DNA from: Scenedesmus sp. ARA3
Lineage: Eukaryota > Chlorophyta > Chlorophyceae > Sphaeropleales > Scenedesmaceae
NCBI GenBank assembly: GCA_004335835.1
Contig: RWJK01001218.1
Location: 43,872 to 107,871 of the forward strand
Direction: 5' to 3'
Length of the DNA: 64,000 bases
This document shows, in pieces, positions 9,980-23,000 of the stretch (within the stretch, counting starts at the first letter, position 1; the number at the start of each line of letters is the position of its first letter). Below the pieces are notes generated by a model. The model made no database searches, was not told the origin of the DNA, and worked only from the letters and a program-made list of their open reading frames with translations. Both the position numbers and the translations under genes were made by a program.

Positions 9980-12439
9980 TGATGCTCACTACACCAGCCA
10001 TGTCATGAGAAGTACATCAGCTGTAGGTACGGGTACAGGTATGGCAAAGGGAGAGGTGCCGCCATCAGCAACCCAGTAGTGCCGAGTATAGCTGCTGGCT
10101 GCACTCTGAACTGCGACACAGCCAGGCCCCAAGCAACAAATGCCAATACATCTGCCGGTGCTGGCGGCAAGGGTTAGCGGCTGCAGCAGCAATGAGCCAG
10201 GCGCCGCACGCACCTGCACGTAGCCGCGTACGCGCTCGTACTGCGCCGCGCTCACGATGGGCCCCATGCGGCAGCCGGGCTGCAGCGGGTCGCCGATGTT
10301 GATGGACTGCGCGCGCTGCTTCAGCTTGGCGTAGAACGCGTCAGCCACGCTGCAGCGCAAGGTGAAGTGCACAGAACATCGAGACAATGAGATGTTTGTG
10401 ATATGTTGCAATGGGAGTGGGATCAAGGGAGGCAGGCTGGAGACGCTCGCTACTTGGCCCACTGGCGGGTGTGCACATGGCGTGCTGGGACGCAGAATCA
10501 GATGCAGTGACCGATCAGTTTTGACAACAGCCGGGCGCTGGCCGCTTGCTACTGCTGGCCACAGTGCATTCACGTCTGCCCCTGCCGCATCCTATTGCCG
10601 TGTGCTCACCGCTCCTGGATGAGGATGCGGCTGGTGCTGCTGCAGATCTGGCCGTTGGTCCAGAAGGCACCAAACATGACCCACTCCACCGCCTTGTCCA
10701 GGTCTTAGCAGCAGCAACAGATCAGCAGGCCGGCAGTGGATGCAAATACAACATATTGAGTCATGTTCCTGCCACAGCCGCAACAATGTTGTGTATGCAC
10801 ACCCTACAACCACAACCTTCGCTGCACTGCCACGGCATCCACGCCCAACAGCCCAGCTCCAGCCATTCCACTGCTAGCATCACTGGCACATGCACGACAA
10901 GCGCTCTGCACCTGTACAACCCAGCCATCCCGCCCACCTGCATCATCAAAGATGATGAGGCAGCTCTTGCCCCCCAGCTCCATGGTGGCAGGCCGCAGGT
11001 TGGCGATGGCTGCCTGCAGGGACAACCAACAGCGGAAAACGCTCGCTGGCAGCAGAAAGCCTCCTGCACTCTTCAGAGCTTCATGGGTATCACAAACTAC
11101 AGGGTGCATACATGTGTTGTGCATATAACCAGCCCAGGAGGATTCAGACAGACCCCAACGTGCGACACACAGGCGCTGCGCCTGTTGCTGCGAGGGTGTG
11201 CAGCGCTCACCTGTGCTACTCGCTGCCCTGTGGCTGTGCTACCGGTGAATGCCACCTTGGCCAGTGCTGGATGGGAGCTGCGGCAGCAGCAACATCAGGT
11301 GAGCACAGCACATGTTCACTCATCAGAGCAATGAGCAGCAGGGTCTCTTTCAAGAAGGCAGACAGAGCACGCCTGCTGCGACTGGAGCTGACACAAGTGT
11401 CACAACGATTGCAAGTTGCGGCAGCAGAGCATGAGCATGACCCGCGCCGGCGAACCCGCACCTGAGCGGTGCGCCCGCATCAGCGCCCAGCCCTGTCACC
11501 ACGTTGAGCACCCCAGCAGGCAGCCCCGCCTCGCCAGCCAGGCCCGCCAGCTCCAGGCAGGTCACGCTGGCCAGCTCGCTGGGCTTGAGCACGCAGCAGT
11601 TGCCGGCTGCCAGCGCGGGAGCCACCTTCCACTGCAGGGAAGATATATGCAGGAGAGGAGGGTGCGGTAACAGACAACAAATCATTCACCTGAGCATCAA
11701 CCAAGTGCTGGCAGCATGCTGCGCAGCGCTGGGGAGCAGCTGCTGCTGGCAGGACAGGTTGTCCAGCGCTCATTCGGCGCCTCAGCCCGTCTGATAGACC
11801 TCGTCAACTGCATCAACTGCTGCGTCATGATGCAACGTCGGTCATCCCACCATGTAACAGAGCCACACGCACCGTGGCCATGAGCAGCGGGTAGTTCCAG
11901 GGCGTGATGAGCCCCACCACGCCCAGCGGCTCCCGCCGCACCGTGACGCTGAACTCCTCCATGCCCACGTCGATGGCGCTGCCCTGGCGCGCGTCCAGCT
12001 TCTCAGCCAGGTCTGCGTAGTAGTCCAAGCAGCCCGCCACGTCATCCTGACAGCAGCAGCAGCAGCAGCAGCAGCAGTGTTGGCAGTGGCACAGAGAGAC
12101 ATCATCAGGTGTGCAGGCCAACAAGGGGCTGCCATACAGTGCTTGCAGGACAGGGCTTGCTGTGTGCAAGGGCTGCCCTCTGAAATCACTGCTCATCCCA
12201 GCATGCAGCGTCATCCTGCAAAGTGCATTGTGAAACAATGATATATATGGAGAGGCTGCGCTGCACGATTTCAGCATGGACCTGAGCTTTCCCCATTCAT
12301 CACAGGCTCCACCCTAGCAAACCCTGGCTGCTGCCTGGCCGGCTCACCATGTCCCACTCCGCCTCATCGATGGGCTTGCCCATGTCCTGCGTCTCATAGC
12401 TGGCCAGCGCGGTCTTGTTGGCACGCACCTGCAGCAGGC

Positions 12440-12480
<41 letters not shown>

Positions 12481-13308
12481 CTGTCACCCAGCTGACACAT
12501 GCTACACGCGGGGAGCGGCGGCGTGCGTGCTTTCAGTCGACAGCAAGCGCGTCGGTGTGGTTGCTAGTAGTACTGCTTGCCTTTGCCGCCGCTACTCGCG
12601 CAACAGGGAATGTCGCTGACAACAGCGCGATACAGAGACATGCGCCGAGTGCACATGCACTTCAGCAGCTGCTTGCTGCAACTGCCGGCACCAGCTGTGC
12701 CAGCTGCCACCAGCTTACGCCATGTACACTGCGCTTGCTTTGCCCGTTCAGCCAACTCTTTGCTCACCTTCTGTGCTATGGCTCGCAGCACCACTGCACG
12801 CTGCGCACCAGTGGTCTTTGCCCACACGCCAGATTTGTGTGCTGCTACTGCTGCTGCCACTGCTGCCTCCACATCCTCCCTGGTGCCTGCAGGACAGGTC
12901 AACAAATCAACGGCGGCAGCAGCAGTTGCAGCAGGGCCCCATCAGCCGCAGCACTCATCACACATACGCACTACTGCCGGTGTTTCCCGCAACCACTGCT
13001 GTGGTTGGTGGTGTCATCTAGGGCGTTGCAGCTGGCAGCCGTGCAGGAGTCGCAGTTGAAACCTGCTCTGCATGCCCAGCCTCCTTGGTGCCGCTGGCTG
13101 GCTGCAAGAACAGTTGCAGTGAAGCAATTGCTGCACTAAATTGCTGCAGATACAATCCAGGTGTGCAGCTGTGCAACGCACCTGCAGGGATGCGGCCTAT
13201 CACTGCTTCTGTGGCAGGGCACACCACGTCCAGGTACTTGCCCCTGACGGGGGCAACCCAGCGGCCATTGATGAACAGCTCACGGGCAGGGATAGGCAGC
13301 GCTTCCAT
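8885..13308 (-). CDS. ALDH10-family aminoaldehyde/betaine-aldehyde dehydrogenase
   Basis: Twelve exons: 13308-13182, 12886-12768, 12428-12348, 12046-11873, 11631-11462, 11277-11211, 11013-10938, 10703-10610, 10349-10214, 9926-9776, 9445-9279, 9028-8885. Phases all close, giving 501 aa, the normal ALDH10 size. Motifs in order: [36 protein letters not shown], the general-base Glu in TMELGGKS, the catalytic Cys in [21 protein letters not shown] and [14 protein letters not shown]. The protein ends in SKL, a type-1 peroxisomal targeting signal, which is common in plant ALDH10. The family oxidises omega-aminoaldehydes and betaine aldehyde with NAD+, linking to polyamine breakdown and glycine-betaine synthesis. 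Three acceptors (exons 3, 4 and 10) follow CTG runs. The exon 8 acceptor reads AAG, slightly unusual. Substrate preference cannot be judged from sequence alone. Confidence 0.95.
9656..9706 (-). repeat. copy of the 3' end of ALDH10 exon 10
   Basis: About 50 bp in intron 10 repeat 9776-9826. They again encode [12 protein letters not shown] followed by GTGCGT, so a second complete donor context lies about 115 bp downstream of the true exon end. Confidence 0.85.
9928..9978 (-). repeat. CTG tract abutting the ALDH10 exon 10 acceptor
   Basis: About 16 sense-strand CTG units end directly in the CAG acceptor of exon 10 (exon starts at 9926). Confidence 0.8.
12430..12478 (-). repeat. CTG tract upstream of the ALDH10 exon 3 acceptor
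   Basis: Sense-strand CTG units, with a short GGGC interruption, lead into CTGCAG at 12434-12429, just before exon 3. A similar run at 12049-12078 leads into the exon 4 acceptor. Confidence 0.75.
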
Positions 13309-13988
13309 TGCTCCTGCCTGCTGCTGCCTGCTCTGCTGAGACAGGCTGTTGGCTGCTGCCTGCGTGGCAAAGCATGGACACCAGGACAGCAACAGGTTGG
13401 AAAGGTTTAGTGTGCTGTGCACATGCGGTGCATGGTCGTGCATGCGGTTGCAAGGGGACAAGGGACAGTAATGATGAGCTTAGGACGCGCCTAGTTCAGC
13501 ATACAGACAGTTCACGTGGACACAGATGCAGACGGTAAAGGAGTGAGTGCAGCTGCCACCCAACCAGCTGCAGGCAGTAACAAGGATGCTCATTATACAT
13601 CAATTTCAATCTAACTGAAAGATTATCTTCCAGTGTCGCTCCGCCAAGCTGCACCTGTGCGAACATGCAGAGGCTCACCGTTTGATGAGGACAGCAAGGC
13701 ACTCCTTGCGCCAGGAAACAGAGTTAGGTTATATAATTGAGAGGCTTGGAAGCATCAACTTCGCAACAACCTGTACGTGGCAGGCCTAAAGATTATGAAG
13801 CCCTAGTGACAAGAACACAAGCGAATTTTCACGGCAACACCCGTCGAAATCGTGCAGGTAGTAGCGCATTGACTTCATCTTACCAGCAGTACGTTGATTT
13901 AGTACTTCCCGACTGCTGATCCACATCAAGCACTTGCTGCTGCTGGAGTGGTGGGCAGCATTGTCAACACTCAACGGCATCTGCAGCT
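13309..13988. promoter_or_regulatory. divergent intergenic region, ALDH10 / CHORD-like
   Basis: About 680 bp between two diverging ATGs. An AT-rich TATATAAT lies at 13730-13737. An open frame continues upstream of the ALDH10 ATG, so an alternative start exon cannot be excluded. No other feature is recognised. Confidence 0.35.
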
Positions 13989-15082
13989 ATGCTGAAATGC
14001 CAGCTTCGTTGCGCTGGGCATGCTCGAAGGACGGATGTACCAGCTCTCTCTACGTGTTGGCCATCTCAGCTGCTGCACTTGAATCGTCGGGGCTACAGCA
14101 GCACAGCATGCCCGCGCATAGCTAGCAAGCGGCTTGCATCAACATTAGCAGCAAATAGCAGCTCCACACCACAAGCTGCTGCATCGACATCGCTGATAAC
14201 ATGCAGGCGCTGCAAGCAGCGCTTCAATGAGGCCAGCAACAGCAGAGACGCATGCAGGTACCACCCAGCGCTGTACTCTGGAGGAGAGGTAGCAAAGGTG
14301 CGCAATGCAGCAGCAGCAGCATCACAGACATACGGCACCTTCACATCTGCCTGCATTGTCTGTGCTGCAAGATTCACGCAGCCGCAGCAAAACATGACGA
14401 CAATGTAGCTGCTGTCAGAGTGTGAGCTGTCATTACGTGAGCTGCTGTGCACCTTGTCATGCAGGCGATCGGCTTTGTGCGTGCCAGTGACGCGCCGCAG
14501 GACCAGCTTGAAGCAGTGGTGGGGCGCAAAGGGCTCATGCGGTGAGGCTGGGTGTCGTGGTTTGTAACAGCAGCTGGGGGATTGTCACCCCAACTTACGA
14601 GCACTGCTGGCAGCAGTGGGGCTGGGGCGCACGGGGCTCATGCGGTGAGGCAGTGGTGGAATATAGCTGCTGCCAATCTAGAATAGAGCAGAGGGGAGCA
14701 GTGGCAGCTGGAGCATTAGGGCACAGCAGTTATATGCGGTGCGCTTCCTCTGAATGTAGGCTGGCAACTGGGTGCTTTTGGTTGCAACTTGCTTACAAGC
14801 TGCGGTGCACATGGGAAGGTGGCGGCAAGCAGTGGCTGGCGGCTCACCTGCGGTCACAAGCAGCAGTTAAATACCAGAACTGGAACACACCACATCACTG
14901 TGGCCCATTCTGGCGTATTGCTGCACAGTGACATGGAGTTCCTGCATCCCTGTGCGGCTGCCGTGAACGCTTGCAGGTTCTGGGACTGCTGCGGCAGCGA
15001 GGACGAGGGCACTCCCGGCTGCTGCGTGGGCTTCCATGTTTCATTTGATGACGAGCTCAACGACGCAAAGGGCTGGCGGTGA
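13989..15082 (+). CDS. small CHORD-like zinc-binding protein, possibly organellar
   Basis: Three exons (13989-14297, 14465-14541, 14977-15082) total 492 nt and give 163 aa. The C-terminal two thirds holds ITCRRCKQRFNEASN, ACRYHPALY, then across the last splice FWDCCGSEDEGTPGCC and GFH. This spacing (CxxC, F, N, C..HP, WxCC, GC, H) resembles the zinc-binding CHORD fold, but with a shorter middle part and no second repeat. The first 60 residues are rich in Arg, Ser, Ala and Thr, lack acidic residues apart from one Asp, and contain RRGYSST. This looks like a mitochondrial or plastid transit peptide (inference). Function unknown; such domains usually mediate protein contacts. Intron 2 holds a copy of the exon 2 end. 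Confidence 0.75.
14608..14645 (+). repeat. copy of the 3' end of CHORD-like exon 2
   Basis: GGGGCTCATGCGGTGAGGC, the last codons and donor of exon 2 (14523-14548), recurs about 95 bp downstream inside intron 2 as a second usable donor context. Confidence 0.65.
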
Positions 15083-15748
15083 CAGCGACATCTGCTCTGT
15101 GCAGCAAGCATAGAAGACAGGCGCAGAGGTCAGCAGCTGTGCAGCAGCCCGCGAGGGGCTTCCGAGGCGGCATGTGGCTCGGAGACTCTGCGGCAGACGC
15201 AGGCTAGGCATCTTTGGCACAGAGCTGTGCGTGGCGTGTTTTGTTTCTTGCAGATGATACCTGTCACGTCTGCATCAGCTACAACCTGCCATGTGGTACA
15301 GTGCATTTGAAGTGGGCTGAACATGGCCTGCTGCATGCCAGCTGGCTAGAGCTGCCAGCTGCTGCAAACCCTGGATGAACTGTTAGTGACTGGAGAGGTA
15401 CGGTCATGTGAACTATGCTGACCATTTCGGTTTCTATCCGGTCGAATGTTGTTGTTGGTACCTTTCGTGCGACTCGTGCTTTTCCTAGCAGGCTGAGCGT
15501 AGCACTCCGTCCATGTAACCCACGCCCGCTGCACGCCCTGTACGGTGAAACAGGCTCGTTTTATACCAAGTCGACCTATAGCTGCGTGTATCGGCCACGA
15601 ACATAGGTTCGCTGCGGGCAACCATCACCAACCCTGCTGCTGCACCAACTGAACACTCCAACAGCAAAACACCCACAAGCCAGGTCAAAACTGCTGGAAT
15701 GGGTCGCATCACTTCTCATCAAAAACACGAAAGTCTTTGACCGGCGGC
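15083..15748. other. intergenic, CHORD-like 3' side and methyltransferase promoter
   Basis: About 670 bp between two genes on the same strand. A TGTAA near 15515 is a possible poly(A) signal for the first gene. No further gene or RNA is visible. Confidence 0.4.
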
Positions 15749-17619
15749 ATGTCACAGCAGAGACACAGCAGCACCACCCACCGGGTGCTGCTTGTCACTG
15801 CTGCAGTGTTCTCTGTGGTGCTGCTGTACAATGCTGCCTTTAGCAGGCAGCAGCCCCAAACCAGACCATTGGTAATCCAAAGCGGCAGCAGCAGCAGTGA
15901 AAGCAGATATGCTTCTGCTGCTGCTGCCAACATAACTCGCTTCAAGCAGCAGCTGCTGGCGGGCATGGTGCCGCACTTTGCCAAGCAGAACAACGCCTCC
16001 CTGCCTGGTTATGGGCTCACTGACAAGGACTGGCAGCTGTTTAGGCCCTTCATCAGCTGCCCACCGAACAGGTGAGACTGCAGATGCGATGATTTAGTTG
16101 CAGGTGTGTGGGTTCAGCATCACGCAATGAGCGTGACGTGCCTTGTATGAGGAGGAGTATGCCACCCCAGGATGAGCATGATAACACCAGACAATATGGC
16201 AGCAGCAACAGCAGCAGCAGCAGCAGCAGCAAAGCGGTGGCTGCACAAGGCAAGCAGGGCTGTGCGTGAGCCTGGTGTGCTGCTGGTTGCACCTGCGGTG
16301 TAACTGCCAGCAAAAATCTGCCGTACTCTGTGAGCAGGTCTGCAGCCCCTTCATGCTTCATGCGAGGCCCTGTGCAGCTCAATAACAGATTTTACAGACC
16401 GCTGCCGCACCACCTAACCACCTTGGGTTGTTTTTGCTCCCCGCACCTGCTGACGCAACATACACACATGCATGTTTTATCCCCCAGGCCGCTCACAAAG
16501 TATGCTGGGGAGGAGGACGGCTCCAAGTACCTGTGCGCGGTGCACCAGGCTGGCCAGCTGCGCAAGGACTGCATCATCTACTCACTGGGCAGCAACGTGA
16601 GTGCAGGACCAGCAGCTGCTGGCTGATTGCAGTGGAGTAGCAGGGTGGGCCACCTCATCGGGCCACCTCATCTACTCATCTACTCACTGGGCAGCAACGT
16701 GAGGGCTTGCCACTGCTTAGCAAGCAGCTGCTGGGAAACTGCTGTTTGGATTGCAGCGACGATGCAGGCATGACTAGCAGATGCAGCAGGTTTGTGTTGG
16801 CATGTCAAAAGCTAGCAGCTGCAGCTGTGAACATGCAGGCAGCCGTACCTTCACTGCATCATTGCCGCCGCCTGCAAAGGCGTTCAGCAGCAGCAGCAGC
16901 AGCAGCAGGAGGCTTATGCACGTTCATAGCTGCACCAAGTGATGTGTAGCTCAGAGGACCGCATGCTGCTGCTGCTGCTATCACTGCTGCTGCTGCAGGG
17001 TGACTTCAAGTATGAGCAGGAGATGCTGTCAAAAACCAGCTGCAGGCTGTTCACCCTGGACTGCACCTACAACGGCACCTCTCAGGGGCCGCGGCACAGC
17101 TACCACAAGTGGTGTGTGGCATCAGCAGCAACAGCAGCAAAGCGTGGACCTCCTTACTTCAGCTGGATGCAGATCACACAGAAGCTGGGCCACACAAAAA
17201 TTGATATTTTGAAGATAGATGTGGACGGCTATGAGTATGAGATAGTTGGGGACTGGGGGCGGGAGTATGCAGCAACAGGGGCAGCAGCAGCAGCAGCAGC
17301 GGCAGCAGCGGATGGCAGCAGCAGTAGAAGCAGCAAGCTGGTGCTGCCAGATGAGATCGCAACGGAGGTGCACATGATGATCAAGCCTAAACCCTCGGCA
17401 CGGCCGTGGCTTAAGACCTGGCTGGCCAAGCTGCCGAAAGACATCCCGCATGCACTGCCGGGCGTGGGGCTGTTCTTTTTGTCGCTTGCTGAACTTGGGT
17501 ATGGTGTGTACAGTATGGATATCAACACGGGGGCTCCTGAATGCTGCAGCGAGTTCTCGCTGCTGCGAGTGGCAGCAGCAGTGAAACGTACGTGTTACAA
17601 GCTGCAGCCCTGTGTGTAA
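15749..17619 (+). CDS. METTL24/FkbM-like methyltransferase, type II membrane protein
   Basis: Three exons (15749-16071, 16488-16596, 16999-17619) total 1,053 nt and give 350 aa. A short cytosolic start is followed by one membrane segment (VLLVTAAVFSVVLLY) and a lumenal part. The catalytic region includes KDCIIYSLGSN, GDFKYEQEM, CRLFTLDCTYNG, then LGHTKIDILKIDVDGYEYEI. This matches the SAM-binding core of METTL24/FkbM-type methyltransferases (iyd.G.n.d..fE..l, DvlKmDiEG.E). After EYEI comes a run of about ten Ala residues plus a Ser-rich stretch inside the fold. The exon 3 acceptor follows a CTG run. The exact C-terminus after CCSEFSLLRV is less certain: the frame continues 16 residues to a TAA, and a further splice is possible. 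Substrate unknown. Confidence 0.8.
16656..16705 (+). repeat. copy of the 3' end of methyltransferase exon 2
   Basis: CATCTACTCACTGGGCAGCAACGTGAG from the end of exon 2 recurs about 107 bp downstream, with its donor, inside intron 2. A further short CATCTACT unit precedes it. Confidence 0.75.
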
Positions 17620-20017
17620 CCTTATCTCTGTCAAATGCCTCATGGTACAGCGCCGGATATGTGCCCCCATGTGTCACCATGTCCCAGCATGCTACCACTG
17701 GCATTTACAAATCAATGAACAACCCACGCTGTGCTGCGCACAGCACTCACAACACGCGCCCCAATTGAGCTGGTGGAGCGCCGCAACTATGACAATCGCT
17801 ATGCCGCATCCCAGCGCAGCCGATCCATCAGCTTAGCTACGAGGCGTTTGGGCTACTGGCCTAGTAGCAACAGCTGTGCCTTCTTGTGTGCCAAGCCGGC
17901 AACGTACGCAACATGCAGCCACGGGGCAACACCATGTGCGGCGACCCACCGCAGCGCGGCGCTGCTACACAGTACTGGCAGGCAGGCGCACACCGCAACT
18001 TGCGTGCTCTAGGCTACCAACCAATGTGAGCAAAGCAACGCAGTGGTGCTCTGTGGCAAGCACTACCAAAGCATTCCACAAATCGCCGACATTGCTAATG
18101 ACTCAGACGTAGCATGGCAGCGCTGCTTCACTAGCGCGTCGGCCAGGAGCAGCATGTAATGCATGCGACAGCAGGGCCTGGGTGATGCGGCACAACACAT
18201 TACACCCGCGCCAGATCTGCATGCATGCAGGCGAGCGCTGCAGTGGCTGCTAGAGATTCAGACAGCAGCAGCACAGCAGCAGCCTGCTCATGTGTCATCA
18301 AACTGCAAGCTTTGAAACCTTGAAACCATCTAGAACCAGTCGACTTCAGCCAAACAGACAACAAATATATTTGCCAACATGGTTTTTTTTGAGGCACAGA
18401 ATTGGCCCGTCCTTCGGCACACCTGCCACAATGCACGCTGGGCTCAGGCGCCGACAGCAGCAGCTGGCAGCCTCCGCTGTATTAGACAGTACTCAGGTCC
18501 ATGCATCACACATCAGCGTGCACTGCTTGCCAGCATGAAGTCACATGGCCGCCCCAAGCGTTGGTGAACGCGTCGCCATTGACCAAGCACACTGGATGCC
18601 TCTGCTTGCAGGTTTTTCAAACCAATGCAACACCAATCAACAGAGTACCATAGTACATGTACAACATGCAGCAACAAGCAAGTATTATGAAAGAAACTAA
18701 AACACAAATGGATGCTGCATACACATATGACAGCAAATGTGCACATGCAGTGTAATCATACCAGCATGCCTGCCCAGTGTGTGCCAGCTCAGCCGTACAT
18801 GCTGATGAGCTGCAACTGGTTCACAAAGTGTTTGGAAACCTCTCCCCAACCATATTATATGCAATCACCATCTCATTTCCTGTCCTCTGCAACTAGCACA
18901 CCATGTGCAGTCTTACTGATCACCTCACCAGACGCCAGCACTGAAGCGCATGACAACACTAAATGCATGAAAGATTAGCTAAAGCATCTGAGCAGCAGCA
19001 AGCAATACCTAAACGGACCATATTGCTGTGCAGCGCTAGCAGATGTGACGTCTGCGGGCTGCTGCTGTCGCCACTGTTGGTTCACCAGCCAAAGCTAGGA
19101 AACCAGGCCGTTGCTTGCCACTCCGCTGCAGCAGCACCATCAGGCGAGCCCTGCAGACAACGCGACGCAAGGCGGCATATGCAGATGCCAGGGTGTGAAG
19201 GAAGGGGCCAGGCTGTTTTTATTAGCCGTGTGTCTTTGCTGCAGTGTGCTGATGCAATAATAGCGGAATTAGCAGACAGAGGAGTTCACACATACCAGTA
19301 GGTTGGTTGTATGTGATGCACAAGCCTTTGCTGGCCGCACACATTCTTTAATGCAGCTCACCTGGCGGGGTGTTTGGCTGCTGGTGTGTTGAGCCACTGC
19401 ATGGTCCAAGCATGGCGATGCACAAACTGCGCCTGCAAGCATGGCGGCAACACAAAACCAGGCATGTTGTTGCAGGAGCTTGCAGCATCACCAATGTTTT
19501 GGATGTGCAGTAATCGCCAATGCTTGCAAGCGTGGATGCATTGTCGTGTGCAAAGCTCCTCCAGAGTGGCACCAATAAGGCTTGCAATTGAGAACATGCA
19601 GGTTGATCCAGCGCAAGAACAAAGTCGACTGGCTGAACGCGCAATCTCACCTGCAGCAGCCGGAGCATGTGCGTGGCCAACAGCGCCGCAGGAGATTCGC
19701 TGGACATTGAGTGGCTTGCAAGCTGTGCTGCCTCAGAACACCACACAAGCGTAGTGGCTGCTGCCAGCTGTTGCCCCAACTCTTGGCACCACAAAACCAA
19801 TAGCAGGGTGAAGGTGTAGGTGCTGCACGTGCCACCTGGCAGTCAAGCCAGATCTGTGGCAGCTGTGCCGCATCTGTGCAGAAGCAGCAGTAGTACACAA
19901 TCAGCCTGACAGATTGATCAACCTCCCAGCAGGTGACTGCAGTCTAAAGGCATGGGGCTTCTCAGGGCTTTAAAGAGCCGCAAATGTTAGTTCTGTGGCA
20001 TCTGATCTCAACACAGA
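17620..20017. other. convergent intergenic region of about 2.4 kb
   Basis: Lies between the stops of the methyltransferase (plus) and TPR-MYND gene (minus). Open frames here are short, Cys/His/Thr-rich and lack splice-supported continuity. A peptide near 17764-17830 (IELVERRNYDNRY) looks protein-like and could be an alternative last exon of the methyltransferase, but I cannot join it in frame with confidence. Confidence 0.35.
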
Positions 20018-23000
20018 TCAGAAGAACTTGTGTAGCCATCTGCCCAGGAAGGAGCGCTTGCAGGACTTCTTGTGGCCTGCATGCCAGTCTGCCATCTGGC
20101 AGTCGATGCAGCAGTAGCGCGCGCTGCAGCCGGAGCACTGCTTCATGTTGGAAGCCTGCACGCTGCAGCGGCTGCAGCTGTGCACGCCAGCAGCTGCTGC
20201 TGCAACAGCCGCCGCAACACGCCCTTTGCGGCAGCTGCCCGTGCCTTGACTGCTGCTGCCGTCCTTATGGCTGCATGCGACCGGGCTGCTGCTGCTGCTG
20301 CTGCTGTTGCTGTCTCCCAGGTGGCTGCTAGGGCTGTTTGGCTTCAGCAGGCTCTTGCGGACCTGCAGCTCCTCGGCACTCCTCCTCACACAGCTGCCAA
20401 TGCCACTCTTGCTGGGGCTGCTGCTGCTGCTGCTGCTGCCATCGCTGCTGCCGTCAGCGCTGCCCTTGTTAGGCACCCAGTGCCTGCTGCTCCTGCTGGC
20501 TAGGTACCCCGGCATGTGTGCCTCTAGGAAGATGGGTGTGCTCTCTCGGCTGGCACAAACGATTGGTAGGTAGAACGGCGGCAGCTCCTTCTCAGCTGCC
20601 ATGCCTGCATCATACAGCCGCATGGTTTCCTCTGCCACTGCGGCGTCACCGGGGATGCAGCGGGACATGGGCACCCGGCTGATGATGCGGTTGACCAGCA
20701 CGCGCTCAGCCATGTAGTAGTACGCGTTGGGCACCTGCGGTAACAGCAGCGGCGTTCCGTGAAGTGGCAAAGACCAAATCACACTGCCGTGTAGGATACA
20801 TATCGCGCTCAGCCATGTAGTAGTAAGCATTGGGCACCTGCAGAGGGCATGGTGACAGTTGAGGCAGCAGCGGTCAGCTGTGGGACGTTGAGTGTTGACC
20901 AGCACGCGCTCAGCCATGTAGTAGTAGGCATTGGGCACCTGCAGCAAGCAGCAAGGTACTGTAAGTTAGCCATGAGCCACTGACTGTTGACAAGCATCCG
21001 GCCAGCCGAACTGCGTTGCAACTGGGTGTCTCAGCTGTGATGATGTTGATGATGGAGTCCTGCATGTCACGAGTGTGAGTAATGTCACTAGTGGTCCTAG
21101 TGAAGCCAGTGACACTTTAAGCATCTGCTAGTGTCACTACTGACACTAGTGAAGCCAGTGACACTTACAGCATCAACTCCCGGCGGTCCGCCTGGGGTGC
21201 TGTGGTGGCGCTGCATCAGCGCTGTCCTGGAAGAGCTGGTTGACCGTTGCTGTGGGATCAGCCCTGCAGCACCCTGATGAAGGCAAGAGCTCGTCGTCTG
21301 CAGCATCAACCCAACAACACCCCGACCCATGACTCTAGCACCAATTCGTAACACCTACCTTGGGGTGCTGTGGTGGCGCCGCGTCGATGAAGTCCTGGAA
21401 GAGCTTGTTGACTGCGGCGTGAAAAAAACACCCCAATCCAACAATGCTAACATCCAAACCCTAAGAAGCAACCCGTACAACCCACCTTGGGGTGCTGTGG
21501 TGGCGCCGCATCGATGAAGTCCTGGAAGAGCTTGTTGACTGCTGCTGTGTCGTCGATGCGCTTCTGCACCCACACGCAGAAGCCGGGGCTGCCCAGGGCG
21601 GGGCACTCCTCACTGCCCAGGCGCCTGTTGCCCATCAGCTGCAGCGCAGGGCAGCGCGAATGACAAAGTGCAGATGCACAGCCAGGTCAGACACACACAA
21701 CTGCTGCTGTGGCGCAACTGCTGCTGTCTGCTGCCCAGGCGCCTGTTGCCCATCAACAGCGACGCGGCAGCAGCGTAGTTGCGGGACAGAAGCAATGAGA
21801 CACGTAACCAGCAGGTCGAAGCACCACAGATGATGCAGCTGCTGCATGGTGTACAATCCATATCAGGCATAGTGGGTGCGGTGCAGTGTCGCGACAACAT
21901 ACCATGAGGGCAGAACATAAGCGACAATGTATGCAGTGTGTACAACAGGTTGTTTGATAGTCTTGGTGTGTTGCACAACATACAGCATGAACGCAGCACA
22001 GCAGGCTTTACAACGCCATGGCCATGCTGCTGTTACCTTGTACGCCCATGCTTTGTAGAAGAGCAGGTCAGCGTTGCGCGGCTTGATTGCAAGGCCCTGC
22101 ACAGCTGCCTGGTAAGCACCTGCAGCAAGGAATTACACAGCAGCAGCAGCAGCAGCACAGTTTGACGGCCGAGGATGTGTGGCACGCATGGCAGCCGTCC
22201 TCATGCAGGCCCTGCCAATGGCCACCAACACTATTATTGCAACCAGCCGCCCACTTTATCATTTGCCACATCACCCGGGATGCATATGCCTGCAAGCTCC
22301 CGCAGCAGCCCCGGCCGCCAGCCGTCAGGCACACGCCCCTCCAGCGCCCACCCCCACCAACTCAAGACCTACAACCATACACAACACCACTCACAACGCC
22401 ATCGTAATCTGCCACAACATCACGGATGCCTGCCAATCGACGCAGCAGCCCCGGCTGCCAGCCATCCTCGCAACTCACCCCGGACCCCAACCTAAAGCAC
22501 GTAGTCCACACTACCCGCACCCCTTCGTAATCTGCCACATCGTCCCCGTATACAGATGCCTGCCAGCTCCCTCAAAAGCCCCGGCCACCAGCCGTCCGGA
22601 ACGCGTCCTCCAGGCTCTGCCCTAAACCCCACCCCACATCCACCATCAACACACCTTCATAGTCCGCCACATCGTCCCGAATACAGATGCCAGCAAGCTC
22701 CCTCAAAAGCCCTGGCCGCCAGCCATCAGGCACGCGCCCCTCCAGCCCTCTCAGCTGCTGCGCCAGCCAGGCCCCGCTCTGGCAGGGCGCCCGCAGGAAG
22801 GCCAGCACTAGCGGGGCAGCCGGGTGCTGCGGCTGTGTGCGTGAGAAGGCGTCCAGGCGCGTCACCAGCAGCTGCACGGTGCGGTTGGTTGGCCGGCCCA
22901 TGGCTTCCGCCTGCACCAGGTAGCCTGGAGGCAAAGCAGGTGATGAAGAGGTACAGCAGATGATCAGTTGCAACAGAATGCTGTTAGTGTCACTGCTCTG

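Noticed and set aside
17731..18012. Plus-strand frame with IELVERRNYDNRY
   Set aside because: Protein-like, but no phase-compatible splice from the methyltransferase could be found; kept only as an alternative C-terminus.
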